A DNA stretch of 64,000 nt from an uncultured Acetatifactor sp. GTDB taxonomy: Bacteria > Bacillota > Clostridia > Lachnospirales > Lachnospiraceae. The position numbers were made by a program, and so were the translations under genes. The notes below the pieces were generated by a model, which saw only the letters and a program-made list of their open reading frames with translations, ran no database searches and had not been told where the DNA came from. The stretch covers positions 62,001-126,000 of the forward strand of contig CAKSAN010000013.1 in NCBI GenBank assembly GCA_934436435.1. The letters run 5' to 3'. Shown piece after piece: positions 1 to 8,973 of the stretch (position 1 is its first letter; every line of letters starts with the position of its first letter).

Positions 1-61
1 ACTTAACAGGAAAAAGTCATATATTATACTAAACCTGAATAAAATGGAAGGATGTAAATAT

Positions 62-913
62 ATGGCAAGATTTACAAATCAGGCACAGCTTCGCTACGGC
101 GATGAAGTCACCAATTCCAACATTGCGGTAGGAGAGATTAGAGAGGTACTGTCGGCCACCAAGACGGCTGTCCGGGAGACTTACGGACAGAGAGATAATG
201 TGACCTATATCATCAGTATCGTAAATTCCGGTCAGACGGCATTTACCGGAGCAACACTGGTGGATGATCTGGGAGAATATGATTTCGGAGAAAGGGAACT
301 GACTCCGTTAACCTATATTCCCGGAACCATTAAATATTATGCCGACGGTGTATTACAGCCCACTCCCGCAGTTACGGCAGGCCCGCCTCTCACTGTGAGT
401 GGACTGACCATTCCCGCACAGGGCAATGCAATCATTGTCTATGAGGCGGAGCTGAACTCCTATGCGCCTCCGGGAGTGGATGCGACAATCACCAACACGG
501 CGGTCATTACTGCCAATGCGGTGACACCCATTACGGTGCAGGAGACCATTCGCGCCGAGGAGCAGCCTCTGCTTACCATCACGAAGTCCGTCAGCCCCGT
601 ACCCGTTACGGAAAATGGTACACTGACCTACACGTTTGTAATCCAGAATCTGGGAAATACCGCAGCGACGGAAGAGACCGGAGTGGTGATCACGGACACC
701 TTTAAGCCTGTACTGAAGAATCTGACGGCTACCTTTAACGGTACCGCATGGATGGAAGGCGCCGATTATACCTATGATGAGATCACGGGCATGTTCGCCA
801 GTGTGGCAGGCAAGATCACAGTACCCGCAGCGACTTATACGCAGGATACTACCACGGGAGCCTGGGGAATCAATCCCGGTGTCAGCACGCTGGTGATCTC
901 CGGAACCGTATAG
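62..913 (+). CDS. DUF11-repeat surface-type protein
   Basis: A 283-residue protein with two copies of a beta-rich DUF11-like ('conserved repeat') domain, roughly residues 20-155 and 165-280. Each begins with a stretch of the type 'T-K-x-V/A' followed by 'TYxFVIQNLG' or 'TYIISIVNSG' and a 'VxDxL/F' strand. DUF11 domains occur in large cell-surface or adhesin proteins; a standalone protein without a visible signal peptide or sorting signal is less usual, so its location is unclear. The ATG at 62 is preferred over one at 44 because GGAAGGA (46-52) lies 9 bases upstream of it. A strong terminator follows, so the gene is probably monocistronic. The domain call is fairly safe; the function is not known. 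Confidence 0.7.
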   Translation: MARFTNQAQLRYGDEVTNSNIAVGEIREVLSATKTAVRETYGQRDNVTYIISIVNSGQTAFTGATLVDDLGEYDFGERELTPLTYIPGTIKYYADGVLQPTPAVTAGPPLTVSGLTIPAQGNAIIVYEAELNSYAPPGVDATITNTAVITANAVTPITVQETIRAEEQPLLTITKSVSPVPVTENGTLTYTFVIQNLGNTAATEETGVVITDTFKPVLKNLTATFNGTAWMEGADYTYDEITGMFASVAGKITVPAATYTQDTTTGAWGINPGVSTLVISGTV

Positions 914-947
914 TCCCTAGATCAGGCAAATAACGTGAGATAACGGA

Positions 948-996
948 CCGCTCTTACGGAGATTGCGACAGTAGCAATCCCGTAAGGGCGATTTTT
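948..996 (+). terminator. Intrinsic terminator after the DUF11 gene
   Basis: A GC-rich hairpin with arms at about 948-966 and 974-990, pairing CGCTCTTACGG with CCGTAAGGGCG and GATTGC with GCAAT, followed by a T run at 992-996. Confidence 0.8.
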
Positions 997-1120
997 ATGC
1001 AAAAACGGGCAAAGTGCACTTCTTGTCGTTTACAATGCGAAGTGTTCTGGTGTATCATCAGTCGTATAGGATTTCGGTAATAAAAAAGGAATGGAAAGTA
1101 TACCGGGAAAGAGGAAACGG

Positions 1121-2299
1121 ATGAAATTTGATTATAAAAAGACCATGTATGCCTGCTTTGTGGGATATATCGTACAAGCTATTGTGAACAGCTTTGTTCC
1201 GTTGTTATTTGTTACTTTTCAGGAGACTTATAATATTCCGCTGACGCAGATCACGCTTCTGATTACGGTAAATTTTGTGGTGCAGCTTCTGATCGACATG
1301 CTGTCTGCGGGATTCATTGACAGGATCGGCTACCGGGCGGCGGTGATCCTGGCGCATATCTGTGCAGCGGCAGGACTGGCACTTCTGACGATTCTGCCGG
1401 AAGTAGTGCCGGACCCCTTTGTGGGAATTCTGATCGCTGTGTTCGTGTATGCCATCGGCGGAGGACTGATCGAGGTGCTGATCAGCCCTATCATAGAGGC
1501 CTGCCCTACGGAAAACAAGGAGTCGGCAATGAGCCTGCTGCATTCCTTCTATTGCTGGGGATGTACCGGTGTGGTACTGATCTCTACCATATTTTTTACT
1601 ATTTTCGGAATCTCGCACTGGAAGATACTGACGCTGCTTTGGACGCTCCTTCCCCTTGCCAATATGCTTCTTTTCACAAAAGTGCCCATCTACAGCTTAC
1701 AGGAAGAGGGCGAAAAGGGCATGAATCTGGGAGAACTGTTTCGGGAGAAAATGTTTTGGATCCTGATGTTAATGATGGTCTGTTCAGGAGCCGCTGAGCA
1801 GTCGGTGAGCCAGTGGGCCTCCACATTTGCGGAAAAGGGACTGGGGATCACCAAGAGCGTGGGAGATCTGGTGGGTCCCATGCTGTTCTCGATCCTCATG
1901 GGACTGTCCCGTCTGCTCTACGGAAAATACGGCGAGAAGCTGGATCTGGACCGGTTCATGAAATTCAGTTGCGTGCTTTGCATTGTATCGTATCTGTGCA
2001 TCTCCTTTATCCCGGTGCCCATGGTGGAACTGTTGGGCTGCGGACTGTGCGGATTCTCCGTGGGAATCCTGTGGCCGGGCACCTTCAGCAAGGCAGCGGC
2101 GGCCCTTAGACGCGGCGGAACCCTGCTGTTTGCCCTGTTGGCGCTGGCCGGAGATCTGGGCTGCTCCGGCGGCCCGACCCTGGTAGGCTTCGTCTCCAGT
2201 GGACTGGGGGATAATCTCAGACTGGGAATCTTCGCAGGAATCATTTTCCCGGTTTTGCTGCTGGGAAGCCTGATGTTGGGAGGACGCCGGGAGAGATAA
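1121..2299 (+). CDS. Major facilitator superfamily permease
   Basis: A 392-residue integral membrane protein with about 12 hydrophobic segments in two six-helix halves split by a charged loop near residues 195-215. The loop between helices 2 and 3 carries the MFS-like 'D-R-I-G-Y-R' element. Substrate cannot be told from sequence; it resembles general MFS sugar or drug permeases. GAGG at 1111-1114, six bases before the ATG at 1121, decides the start; the in-frame ATG at 1091 has AGGA directly against it. It stands alone between a terminator and the accessory island, and its stop lies only 2 bases before the first 172-bp repeat. Confidence 0.8.
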   Translation: MKFDYKKTMYACFVGYIVQAIVNSFVPLLFVTFQETYNIPLTQITLLITVNFVVQLLIDMLSAGFIDRIGYRAAVILAHICAAAGLALLTILPEVVPDPFVGILIAVFVYAIGGGLIEVLISPIIEACPTENKESAMSLLHSFYCWGCTGVVLISTIFFTIFGISHWKILTLLWTLLPLANMLLFTKVPIYSLQEEGEKGMNLGELFREKMFWILMLMMVCSGAAEQSVSQWASTFAEKGLGITKSVGDLVGPMLFSILMGLSRLLYGKYGEKLDLDRFMKFSCVLCIVSYLCISFIPVPMVELLGCGLCGFSVGILWPGTFSKAAAALRRGGTLLFALLALAGDLGCSGGPTLVGFVSSGLGDNLRLGIFAGIIFPVLLLGSLMLGGRRER

Positions 2300-2301
2300 A
2301 C

Positions 2302-2473
2302 AAATCGGAAGTTATCTTTGCGGTGCCATTCGTATTCCGCTTCGCTGCATACTCATGACGCGCTGTCGCGCTATGCGTCTGTTCGCATAAATGTGCATTT
2401 GTGAGCAAGCTCCCATGCACATTATGCTTCATCCGCGCACCGCTCGTAGAAACGCGCAACTTCCAGTTTATGG
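2302..2473 (+). repeat. 172-bp direct repeat, copy 1 (left boundary of the island)
   Basis: Matches 10299-10470 with only two differences (2430 C/T and 2470 A/G) and no gaps. The ends are imperfect inverted repeats (AAATCGGAAGTT at the left, AACTTCCAGTTT at the right; 10 of 12 pair). Inside is a hairpin with arms 2385-2398 and 2415-2427. It is GC-richer than the flanks. It starts 2 bases after the MFS stop codon. The character is that of a non-autonomous, MITE-like or structured intergenic element; no transposase is present. Confidence 0.85.
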
Positions 2474-2575
2474 GGATGATACAATAATTATTTTTGCATG
2501 AAAAAGGAGTCCGGCCAGAAAGAAAAAATTTATTTGATAACAATGAATATCTGCAAATTAGCGCTAAAAAACACA

Positions 2576-2604
2576 TTGATTCATATATAATAATGTAATA
2601 TAAT
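2576..2604 (+). promoter_or_regulatory. Probable promoter of the first DUF4143 ATPase
   Basis: TTGATT (2576-2581), a 17-base spacer and TATAAT (2599-2604). Downstream, the element ACCAAAATATTTTAAAG (2617-2633) just before the ribosome binding site resembles the repeated half-site at the third ATPase gene (around 8996-9013). Confidence 0.6.
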
Positions 2605-2651
2605 ACATTAAAACACACCAAAATATTTTAAAGAAAGGAGAAAGCACACAC

Positions 2652-3944
2652 ATGAAACGTAAAATAACGTCAAAGTTACATGAGTGGAAAAATATGTTAA
2701 ATGATAGAATACCATTGCTGATTTACGGTGCACGTCAAGTCGGAAAAACATATGAGATGCGTGAGTTTGGGGCATTGTATTACAAGAATACCATCTATGT
2801 AAACTTTGAAACGGATGAAAGAATCGGAAAATATTTTGAAACAGATATTCATGCAGATCATGTGATATCTGTTTTGGAAAAATATTATCAGGCTAAAATT
2901 GTACCTGAAAATACACTTATTATTTTTGATGAAATTCAAATGTGTGAAAGAGCATTAACTTCATTAAAATATTTTTCGGAAGAGGCCCCGGAATATCATG
3001 TAATGGCTGCAGGAAGCCTGTTGGGTGTAGCAGTGAACCGGGAAAAATATTCTTTTCCGGTAGGCAAAGTTCAGATGCTGACTATGTACCCGATGGATTT
3101 GGAAGAGGTATTGTGGGCAAAGGGAAAACAGATGCTTGCAGATACGATCCGGGAACATTATGAAAACAACCAGCCTTTGGATGAAATACTCCATGAGGAG
3201 GCTATGCAGGAATTTTATCATTATTGTATTGTGGGTGGGATGCCTGCAGCGGTGAAGGCCGATCTTGCAAAAGACAGTCCTATAGAGCAGACAGAAATCC
3301 GGCAGATGTTATTAAATTCTTATATTGCGGACATGACCAAATATGCGAATCAATCAGATACGGTGCGTATTTTTGAAGCATATGACTCCCTTCCGGCACA
3401 GTTGGCAAGGGAGACCAAAAAATTTCAGTATAAGTTGATAAAATCAGGCGCACGGGCATCTCAGTACGGAGATGCAATCGATTGGCTGATTCGGGCCGGA
3501 ATTGTGAATAAGTGTATGAAATGTAGTCAGGGATTTTATCCGGTTACAGCATATCAGGATGTGAGTGCATTCAAATTATATTATAGTGATATGGGTATTA
3601 TGTCCGCCAGACTGGGAATGACGCTGGAGGCGCTACAGAGTAAGGAAACAGAGCATTTTCGAGGTATATTGACAGAGAACTATGTTGCAATTGCACTGAA
3701 GACGAAGGGCTATGATCTTCATTATTGGGAATCCGATAATACCGCAGAAGTAGATTTTCTGATACAAAAAGATAGTCATGTAATCCCGGTGGAATGTAAA
3801 GCCGGAAATCATGTGAAAGCAAAAAGTATGATGGTTTATATGGAAAAATATGCTCCGGTTTATGCAATCCGGATTTCAGCAAGAAATTTTGGAATGGTAA
3901 ATGGGATAAAGGCAGTGCCATTATATAGTGTGTTTTGCATTTGA
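2652..3944 (+). CDS. AAA_14/DUF4143-family ATPase (first of three)
   Basis: A 430-residue protein. The N-terminal P-loop domain has Walker A GARQVGKT (residues 26-33) and Walker B LIIFDEIQ, the typical layout of the AAA_14 family. The C-terminal DUF4143 domain ends in a PD-(D/E)XK-like pattern, AEVDFLI followed by PVECKAG, so the nuclease-fold residues E-V-D and E-C-K are intact. Cellular function of the family is unestablished; roles in DNA transactions or toxin-antitoxin-like and defence-like behaviour have been guessed. AAAGGAG lies about 11 bases before the ATG. Codon use is AT-rich compared with genes outside the island. Confidence 0.85.
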   Translation: MKRKITSKLHEWKNMLNDRIPLLIYGARQVGKTYEMREFGALYYKNTIYVNFETDERIGKYFETDIHADHVISVLEKYYQAKIVPENTLIIFDEIQMCERALTSLKYFSEEAPEYHVMAAGSLLGVAVNREKYSFPVGKVQMLTMYPMDLEEVLWAKGKQMLADTIREHYENNQPLDEILHEEAMQEFYHYCIVGGMPAAVKADLAKDSPIEQTEIRQMLLNSYIADMTKYANQSDTVRIFEAYDSLPAQLARETKKFQYKLIKSGARASQYGDAIDWLIRAGIVNKCMKCSQGFYPVTAYQDVSAFKLYYSDMGIMSARLGMTLEALQSKETEHFRGILTENYVAIALKTKGYDLHYWESDNTAEVDFLIQKDSHVIPVECKAGNHVKAKSMMVYMEKYAPVYAIRISARNFGMVNGIKAVPLYSVFCI

Positions 3945-4011
3945 AATTCCTTCGTTATGGGATGAAAGGAATCCGTGTCAGATTTATGTGATGGCGGTAT
4001 GATTTTTAGTA

Positions 4012-4053
4012 TTTCGACTTGATAAAGATAGCGATTTTGCAAAAATTCTAGTG
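4012..4053 (+). repeat. Short diverged repeat, copy A
   Basis: A 42-base stretch beginning TTTCGAC and containing GATAGCGATTTTGCAAA is repeated in diverged form at 6046-6084. Here it is the start of a decayed reading frame (see 4015-4212). Confidence 0.5.
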
Positions 4054-4212
4054 CTGGAGGTCGCAGCGCTTATAGAGGGGATTCCCTACATCAGTGCGGT
4101 ACCGGTGGAGCCGGGATTGACGAATGCTGTTCATTTTCAGAATGGAAAGCGGTTTGATTACTGTAAGAAAAAAGCATTTAGTAAAGTAGAAATATATTTA
4201 GATGAGACCTGA
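4015..4212 (+). pseudogene. C-terminal remnant of an unrecognised gene
   Basis: An open frame without a start codon or ribosome binding site encodes about 65 residues with protein-like composition, including VLEVAALIEGIPYIS and AVHFQNGKRFDYCKKK and ending YLDET. It looks like the tail of a real protein whose 5' part was lost. I do not recognise the family. It fills most of the 300-base gap between the first ATPase and the lipoprotein gene. Confidence 0.45.
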
Positions 4213-4244
4213 AGTATAAATCGGAATATGATGGAGGAAATAGT

Positions 4245-4754
4245 ATGAAAAAGATTATTGTAATGGTTCTTTGTCTTGTGCTGGTACTTTCATTGGTTGG
4301 TTGTGGAAATAAAGATCAAAGTTCAGATACACATGATGCGAACTACGAAGAAGGTTATACAGCTGGCTACGAGGCTGGGTATAATGATGGGAAGCAACAA
4401 ATGACCGAAAACAAAAAGCGCTTTGCACAGTTTTCGGGGTCTTTTACAGCTACCGTTGAGCAACTCTTGCCGGATTACCATGCGCTTCCGGGAAAAACGA
4501 TTGCCGTAGTTCACTTCTTTCAGGATGGACCATTTTTACTTCGCTTTCAGGAAGATTTGACCGGAAAACTTGTTGAAGGAACGTCTTATGTGTTTGAGTT
4601 CAAGACATTTGAAGTTGAAATTCCGGCTGACGAGGAAAATCCAGATATTTTGGATTATATGTATTCAATAGATGTTACTAATTATAGAGTTGCGGAAGAT
4701 AGCGAGCTCGGGTTGGAGAGCAAGACACCAACGATTGAAATCGTATCGAAGTAA
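4245..4754 (+). CDS. Small lipoprotein with EGYxxGYxxGY repeats
   Basis: A 169-residue protein. The hydrophobic N terminus ends in the lipobox LVGC, so it should be a lipoprotein anchored on the outer face of the membrane. A short tyrosine/glycine repeat follows (EEGYTAGYEAGYNDG, about residues 36-50), then a globular beta-rich domain with no recognised family. GGAGG-like sequence (GATGGAGGAAATAGT) precedes the ATG. It is an orphan inside the island, flanked by gene remnants on both sides. Function unknown. Confidence 0.7.
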   Translation: MKKIIVMVLCLVLVLSLVGCGNKDQSSDTHDANYEEGYTAGYEAGYNDGKQQMTENKKRFAQFSGSFTATVEQLLPDYHALPGKTIAVVHFFQDGPFLLRFQEDLTGKLVEGTSYVFEFKTFEVEIPADEENPDILDYMYSIDVTNYRVAEDSELGLESKTPTIEIVSK

Positions 4755-4764
4755 ATAACCATAG

Positions 4765-5013
4765 AAGACTATACCCAACGGTAAGATGGATTGTCCATCG
4801 GCAGAGTTTATGACTATTGATGAAGGAATGTGCATTCAGATTATGCACCTAGGAGCATTTGATGATGAACCTGCAACTGTTGTACTTATGGATGCGTATT
4901 TGGAGCAAAATGGATATGTTAACGATATGAATATGGAAAGATTACACCATGAAATATATCTGTCTGATGCAAGAAAGGTTGCTCCGGAACAGAGATACAC
5001 TTCCAATATGTGA
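4765..5013 (+). pseudogene. Truncated GyrI-like small-molecule-binding domain
   Basis: About 80 codons match the C-terminal part of GyrI-like domain proteins: a 'MTIDEGMCIQIMHLGAFDDEP' type stretch, then EQNGY and HHEIYLSDARK. The N-terminal two thirds are missing, no ribosome binding site precedes the ATG at 4786, and the usual C-terminal arginine-histidine tail is replaced by an unrelated ending. I read it as a decayed fragment. The 220 bases after it hold no gene I can support. Confidence 0.55.
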
Positions 5014-5235
5014 TAAGTGTGTGCGGGAAGAGTTTGAACATAATATGATGAAAAATAATATGATAAAAAAATAACTGGCAAAAAACAGTTAGGTGCATTT
5101 GCAGATGATCACACTCGTAATATGCAGATGTAAAAGGTATTAAATCAGTCTGGAAGGAAAGCAGATGGCGGAAGTGAGTTTTGGACTGAGGAGATTCAAG
5201 AGATTATAGTTAAGTTTATGGAGGAGAAATGATAA

Positions 5236-6009
5236 ATGAATGGGCAAATGTTCCAAATTGCATCTATTATAGCGGCAGGCAAAAAAGCTATGCAGTTGAA
5301 TGAACCGATTAAATATGTTCCGGCGAAGTATGAAAATAGGATTGAATTTGAATTTTTACCTCAAAAGATATTTTTGGATATGAAGAAATATACTGCACCA
5401 AATGTTGCGGCATGGTTTGAGCAAATGAGCAAAAATGAAGTGACAGATGTAAAGTTACTTTGTCCATATTCGGTGAAAGACAGAGGGCTTTTGGGATTTT
5501 CAAATACGACAGAAAGTTCTATCCTATGTTTTCATAGAAATGGAAAGGTGACATATTTTGTAGCCGATTGGCAATTTGATTCTGTACAAAAAAATTGGAA
5601 CATTTTGTATTCTGAGCATGAATGGCCTAATCCACCATCCCAAAAGCCACAGTTTGAAAACAACACGGATTCGTTCCGAGAAGTGTTATTAGCTATTAGA
5701 GAATTAGCCGTAAAAATAGAGTGCGAAAACTTCGCACACATTTTCTCTTCTGCTGTAAATCTCTTGGATGGATCCAGCGAATATCCGGATAAAAAATATG
5801 GATTGGAATTGCCGCAACTTCCACAGCAAAATCTTCAGATGTTTGAAGCAGCAAGCATTGCAGATGTTTTTGGTGCAATGGGTTCATGGAATGACAGTCC
5901 CCCGTATATGGCTCACCAAAAAGGGTTGGATAGAGAATACGAAACACTTTCTGCTGACTTGTTGAAGAACATAAGACTTGCTATTTTGTATGCTATTAAC
6001 GAGTGGTAA
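5236..6009 (+). CDS. Hypothetical protein of the island
   Basis: A 257-residue soluble protein, with no signal peptide or membrane segment and no family that I recognise. It has aromatic-rich stretches (for example WFEQMSKNEV and ADWQFDSV) and looks like a folded enzyme-like or binding protein rather than noise. GGAGG at about 5220-5225 lies upstream of an ATG placed directly after a TGATAA stop pair, which suggests it once followed another gene closely. Composition is AT-rich like the neighbouring ATPase genes. Confidence 0.6.
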   Translation: MNGQMFQIASIIAAGKKAMQLNEPIKYVPAKYENRIEFEFLPQKIFLDMKKYTAPNVAAWFEQMSKNEVTDVKLLCPYSVKDRGLLGFSNTTESSILCFHRNGKVTYFVADWQFDSVQKNWNILYSEHEWPNPPSQKPQFENNTDSFREVLLAIRELAVKIECENFAHIFSSAVNLLDGSSEYPDKKYGLELPQLPQQNLQMFEAASIADVFGAMGSWNDSPPYMAHQKGLDREYETLSADLLKNIRLAILYAINEW

Positions 6010-6045
6010 GAGTAGGAACATAATCTTACCACGACAATTTCCAGT

Positions 6046-6084
6046 TTTCGACAGAATAAGGATAGCGTTTTGCAAATTGTAGTG
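6046..6084 (+). repeat. Short diverged repeat, copy B
   Basis: A 39-base stretch beginning TTTCGAC and containing GATAGCGTTTTGCAAA is a diverged, slightly deleted version of 4012-4053. It follows a gene end just as copy A does, and the reading frame seen in copy A is broken here. Confidence 0.45.
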
Positions 6085-6218
6085 TAAAACGTTATTTTTT
6101 TGAATGTTTGTATAAATACACTGTATAAAATATTGAAGAAACGCACATAATATAAAATACATAAATTGAAGAAATGTATATTTTGTGATATAACATACTT
6201 ATATCGGTGGAGGTAATT

Positions 6219-7550
6219 ATGTATTTTAAAAGAAAAGCATACGATAAATTATTGGAATGGAAAAAGCTATATTCAGAAAAATATGCGGTATTGTTGGAAG
6301 GCGCAAGGCGAGTTGGCAAGTCGACTATTGCGGAGACCTTTGCAAAAAATGAATATAGGTCTTATATTTTAATTGATTTTTCCAAAACAACAAGTAATAT
6401 TCTGGAATGCTTCGATGATATAGGAAATTTGAATATCTTTTTTCTGAGGCTGCAGGCAGAAACCGGAATCACATTGTATGAACACGAGTCCCTCATTATT
6501 TTTGACGAAGTACAGTTATTTCCAAAAGCCAGACAGGCAATAAAGCATCTTATACGTGACGGCAGATACAGTTATTTGGAAACAGGCTCTTTGATTTCTA
6601 TAAAGAAAAATGTAAAGGACATCTTGATTCCATCAGAGGAAATGAAGCTGGAAGTATACCCCATGGATTATGAAGAATTCTGTGATGCCACGGGTAATAA
6701 TTATGGGCTATTGCAGCAGATTTATGATAGCGGAACAGCCATTGGACAGGCAACCAACCGTAAATTAATGAGAGATTTGAGAATCTACATGGCAGTAGGG
6801 GGGATGCCACAGGCAGTAGAAGCCTATATCAATGGGAAAAACTTTTCAGAAATAGATATGGTAAAAAGGCAGATCATATCTCTGTATGAGGAAGATTTTA
6901 AGAAAATTGATGCATCCGGAAGAATATCTGCATTATATCATGCGATTCCGGCACAGTTGGCAAAGGATGCAAGAAAATATCGTATTACCACAGCAATCGG
7001 AAAAAGAAATAACACCAAGGCAGAAGAATTATTATATGAGTTGATAGATTCGAAAACAGTTCTGCCATGCTATAATTCTACCAATCCAAGGGTCAGCTTG
7101 GCGGACACGAAAGATTTTGACAGTTACAAGTTATATCTTTCAGATACAGGATTGTTTGTTACACTAATGTTTATTGATCGGCTGGTGACGGAAAATGATA
7201 TTTATGCGAAGTTACTTTCTGATAAATTACCTGCAAATCTGGGATATCTTTATGAGAATCTGGTTGCTCAAATGATTGCAGCGTCCGGAAGAGAATTGTA
7301 CTATCATACCTGGGAGAAAAAAGGAAGTACGCATTATTATGAGGTGGATTTTCTGATTTCGGAAGGAAGCAAAATAAATGCATTTGAAATTAAGTCTTCC
7401 GGATCCGGAAAACATGAATCCATAAGGGAATTTTGCAGAAAATTTTCTCAGAATATTAGTAAGGCGTATTTAATATCACAGAAAGATGCAGGAAAAGAAG
7501 AAAATTTATTGTTGAAACCGTTTTATCTCTTACCTTTTTTGGTAAAATGA
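6219..7550 (+). CDS. AAA_14/DUF4143-family ATPase (second of three)
   Basis: A 443-residue protein with Walker A GARRVGKS (residues 28-35), Walker B LIIFDEVQ and a C-terminal DUF4143 domain carrying YEVDFLI and AFEIKSSG, so the PD-(D/E)XK-like acidic and lysine residues are retained. It is more similar in organisation to the first copy than to the third. GGTGGAGG (6206-6213) places the start at the ATG at 6219 rather than the GTG at 6207. A partner gene of about 130 residues follows 33 bases later. Confidence 0.85.
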   Translation: MYFKRKAYDKLLEWKKLYSEKYAVLLEGARRVGKSTIAETFAKNEYRSYILIDFSKTTSNILECFDDIGNLNIFFLRLQAETGITLYEHESLIIFDEVQLFPKARQAIKHLIRDGRYSYLETGSLISIKKNVKDILIPSEEMKLEVYPMDYEEFCDATGNNYGLLQQIYDSGTAIGQATNRKLMRDLRIYMAVGGMPQAVEAYINGKNFSEIDMVKRQIISLYEEDFKKIDASGRISALYHAIPAQLAKDARKYRITTAIGKRNNTKAEELLYELIDSKTVLPCYNSTNPRVSLADTKDFDSYKLYLSDTGLFVTLMFIDRLVTENDIYAKLLSDKLPANLGYLYENLVAQMIAASGRELYYHTWEKKGSTHYYEVDFLISEGSKINAFEIKSSGSGKHESIREFCRKFSQNISKAYLISQKDAGKEENLLLKPFYLLPFLVK

Positions 7551-7583
7551 GTTAGATAACTGAGAATTTGTGGAGGTCAAAGT

Positions 7584-7976
7584 ATGGGATTATTTGGTAG
7601 GTTAAAACCGAATAAAAACAATAAAGATTTCTTTGAATGGTTAGATTCCATTTTGAAGAATGAATTGAATAGTGAAATAAAAGCGATTAACTTTAATTTA
7701 TATGAAGATATAGATAATAAATGGTCTATTGAGTTAGTCGGCACATTTTCATTTGCTAAGGATAATGACGATTGGGCTTGTGATGAAGGATTTACTACAA
7801 GAGATAATCCCTTCGTGATAGAGTGTGAAAGTGATTGGAAATCAATGGAAACGTTTTTTATTGATTTAGTGAATGAATATCTTTCTTTTGGAGAATATGC
7901 TGGAAAATTAAAAGAATATCAAGCAATAGGCATTGGATTTGTTGATGGAGATTTGCATATTCTATATGAAAGATAA
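7584..7976 (+). CDS. Small acidic hypothetical protein
   Basis: A 130-residue acidic soluble protein with a good ribosome binding site (TGGAGG, about 9 bases before the ATG). It lies 33 bases behind the second DUF4143 ATPase and is probably co-transcribed. No family is recognised. Its size, acidity and WSIEL, DDWACDEG patterns are reminiscent of immunity-type proteins, but that is only an impression. Confidence 0.6.
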   Translation: MGLFGRLKPNKNNKDFFEWLDSILKNELNSEIKAINFNLYEDIDNKWSIELVGTFSFAKDNDDWACDEGFTTRDNPFVIECESDWKSMETFFIDLVNEYLSFGEYAGKLKEYQAIGIGFVDGDLHILYER

Positions 7977-8051
7977 TGTCTGCTTGTTAGCAATAAACTT
8001 CCGGTTTGCGGAATGAATGGAAAATCGTAGAGATGTTACGGGGCGATAAAT

Positions 8052-8246
8052 TTGAATATTGAAACATATAGTGGAAAATTGGACGATGAAATTATCTCGC
8101 TCATTCTCTCTATTCAAAATGAGGAAGCAAAAATCGGACTTGCCCTATACAATGAGCTTTTGAAGTATGCTGTCAGCAAAGAGGCTCATAGGAGCTGCCG
8201 GTGCCGTATTCTTATCCCGACAGGGAAAGTATCCTTTATTTATTGA
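8052..8246 (+). pseudogene. N-terminal fragment of a GNAT acetyltransferase
   Basis: The first 30 or so residues (for example YSGKLDDEIISLIL then QNEEAKIGL) match the start of GNAT-family acetyltransferases. The frame then runs into unrelated sequence: another frame there reads GAAGAVFLSRQGKYPLF, which belongs to something else. The acetyl-CoA-binding motif is absent. It is a chimeric decayed locus. Confidence 0.5.
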
Positions 8247-8268
8247 ATCTGTCAAAGGAGAAGGCTGG

Positions 8269-8300
8269 ATGCTGAATGCTAAATGCTGAATGCTAAATGC
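8269..8300 (+). repeat. Short tandem repeat ATGCTGAATGCTAA
   Basis: Two perfect 14-base units plus four bases of a third, located exactly at the junction between the N-terminal and C-terminal acetyltransferase fragments. Confidence 0.75.
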
Positions 8301-8607
8301 GGAGTTTCAGGGGAAAGGCTATGCTTATGAAGCGGCACACGTCTTTCTGGACTACCTGTTCCGACAAAAAGGCGCGAGACGGATTTACGCCTATGTCGAA
8401 GATTACAATCTGCCCAGTCAGCACTTATGTGAAAAGCTTGGTATGCGCAGAGAAGGACTGTTTCAGGAATTTGTCACTTTTGTCAACAATCCCGATGGAA
8501 CGCCGCCGTATGAAAATACTTGTCAGTATGCAACTTTGCATCCATCGTCAGATTTTTTGTTGACGATGCCGGTTCTGTGGCATATGGAGCGGAATTTGTG
8601 CGGTTGA
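8290..8607 (+). pseudogene. C-terminal fragment of a RimJ-type GNAT acetyltransferase
   Basis: The frame reads GKGYAYEAAHVFLDYLF and then CEKLGMRREGLFQE, the acetyl-CoA-binding and C-terminal parts of RimJ/RimL-like N-acetyltransferases, ending near YENTCQYA. The substrate-binding N-terminal half is missing, and the last 20 codons are not family-like. The ATG at 8290 lies inside the tandem repeat and has no ribosome binding site. Confidence 0.55.
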
Positions 8608-8661
8608 TCGCGACAAATATACTTGAGGGTTAGAGGAAATAAACTGAATTAAGCAAAAAAT

Positions 8662-8707
8662 AATGCAGGAATGTACAATTTTACATTTATACATTCCTGC
8701 ATTTTTT
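8662..8707 (+). terminator. Terminator-like hairpin, dispersed repeat copy A
   Basis: Perfect 14-bp stem (8662-8675 with 8690-8703) followed by TTTTTT. A related hairpin with compensatory changes sits at 48278-48323, and a half copy at about 47982-48005. Confidence 0.75.
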
Positions 8708-8890
8708 ATGGTACAATAATTATTTGGGAATGAAAAAGGTGCGAAGCACCATAGTCCGTTCAGGGCGACAGTCTTGGCCCATGGATGTGTTGTGACACAT
8801 CAGTTTACCGGGATTATCTACAGGGATATAATCTTGCGAATGAAAAGGGAGTCAGACCGGAAAGAAAAATTCATATAACATGATAATGCT

Positions 8891-8948
8891 TCAATATTCT
8901 ATAAGATATTTTGGTAAAAATTAACCAAAATATCTTATAGAATATTGA
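8891..8948 (+). promoter_or_regulatory. 25-bp perfect inverted repeat, likely operator
   Basis: Arms 8891-8915 and 8924-8948 are perfectly complementary around an 8-base centre. The right arm ends inside the TTGAAT -35 element (8945-8950) of the promoter for the third ATPase. The inner motif ACCAAAATATCTTATAG recurs at 8997-9013 as ACCAAAATATCTTTTAG. No T run follows, so an operator is more likely than a terminator. Confidence 0.6.
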
Positions 8949-8973
8949 ATTGTATAATGTTGTTGAGTATAAT
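8945..8973 (+). promoter_or_regulatory. Promoter of the third DUF4143 ATPase
   Basis: TTGAAT (8945-8950), 17-base spacer, TATAAT (8968-8973). It is squeezed between two inverted repeats that share the same half-site. Confidence 0.65.

Noticed and set aside
2241..2621. Minus-strand frame of 126 codons over the left 172-bp repeat (also at 10223-10522)
   Set aside because: The frame is open only because of the repeat's base composition; it has no ribosome binding site, the conserved part is the DNA repeat itself, and it extends into the MFS gene end.
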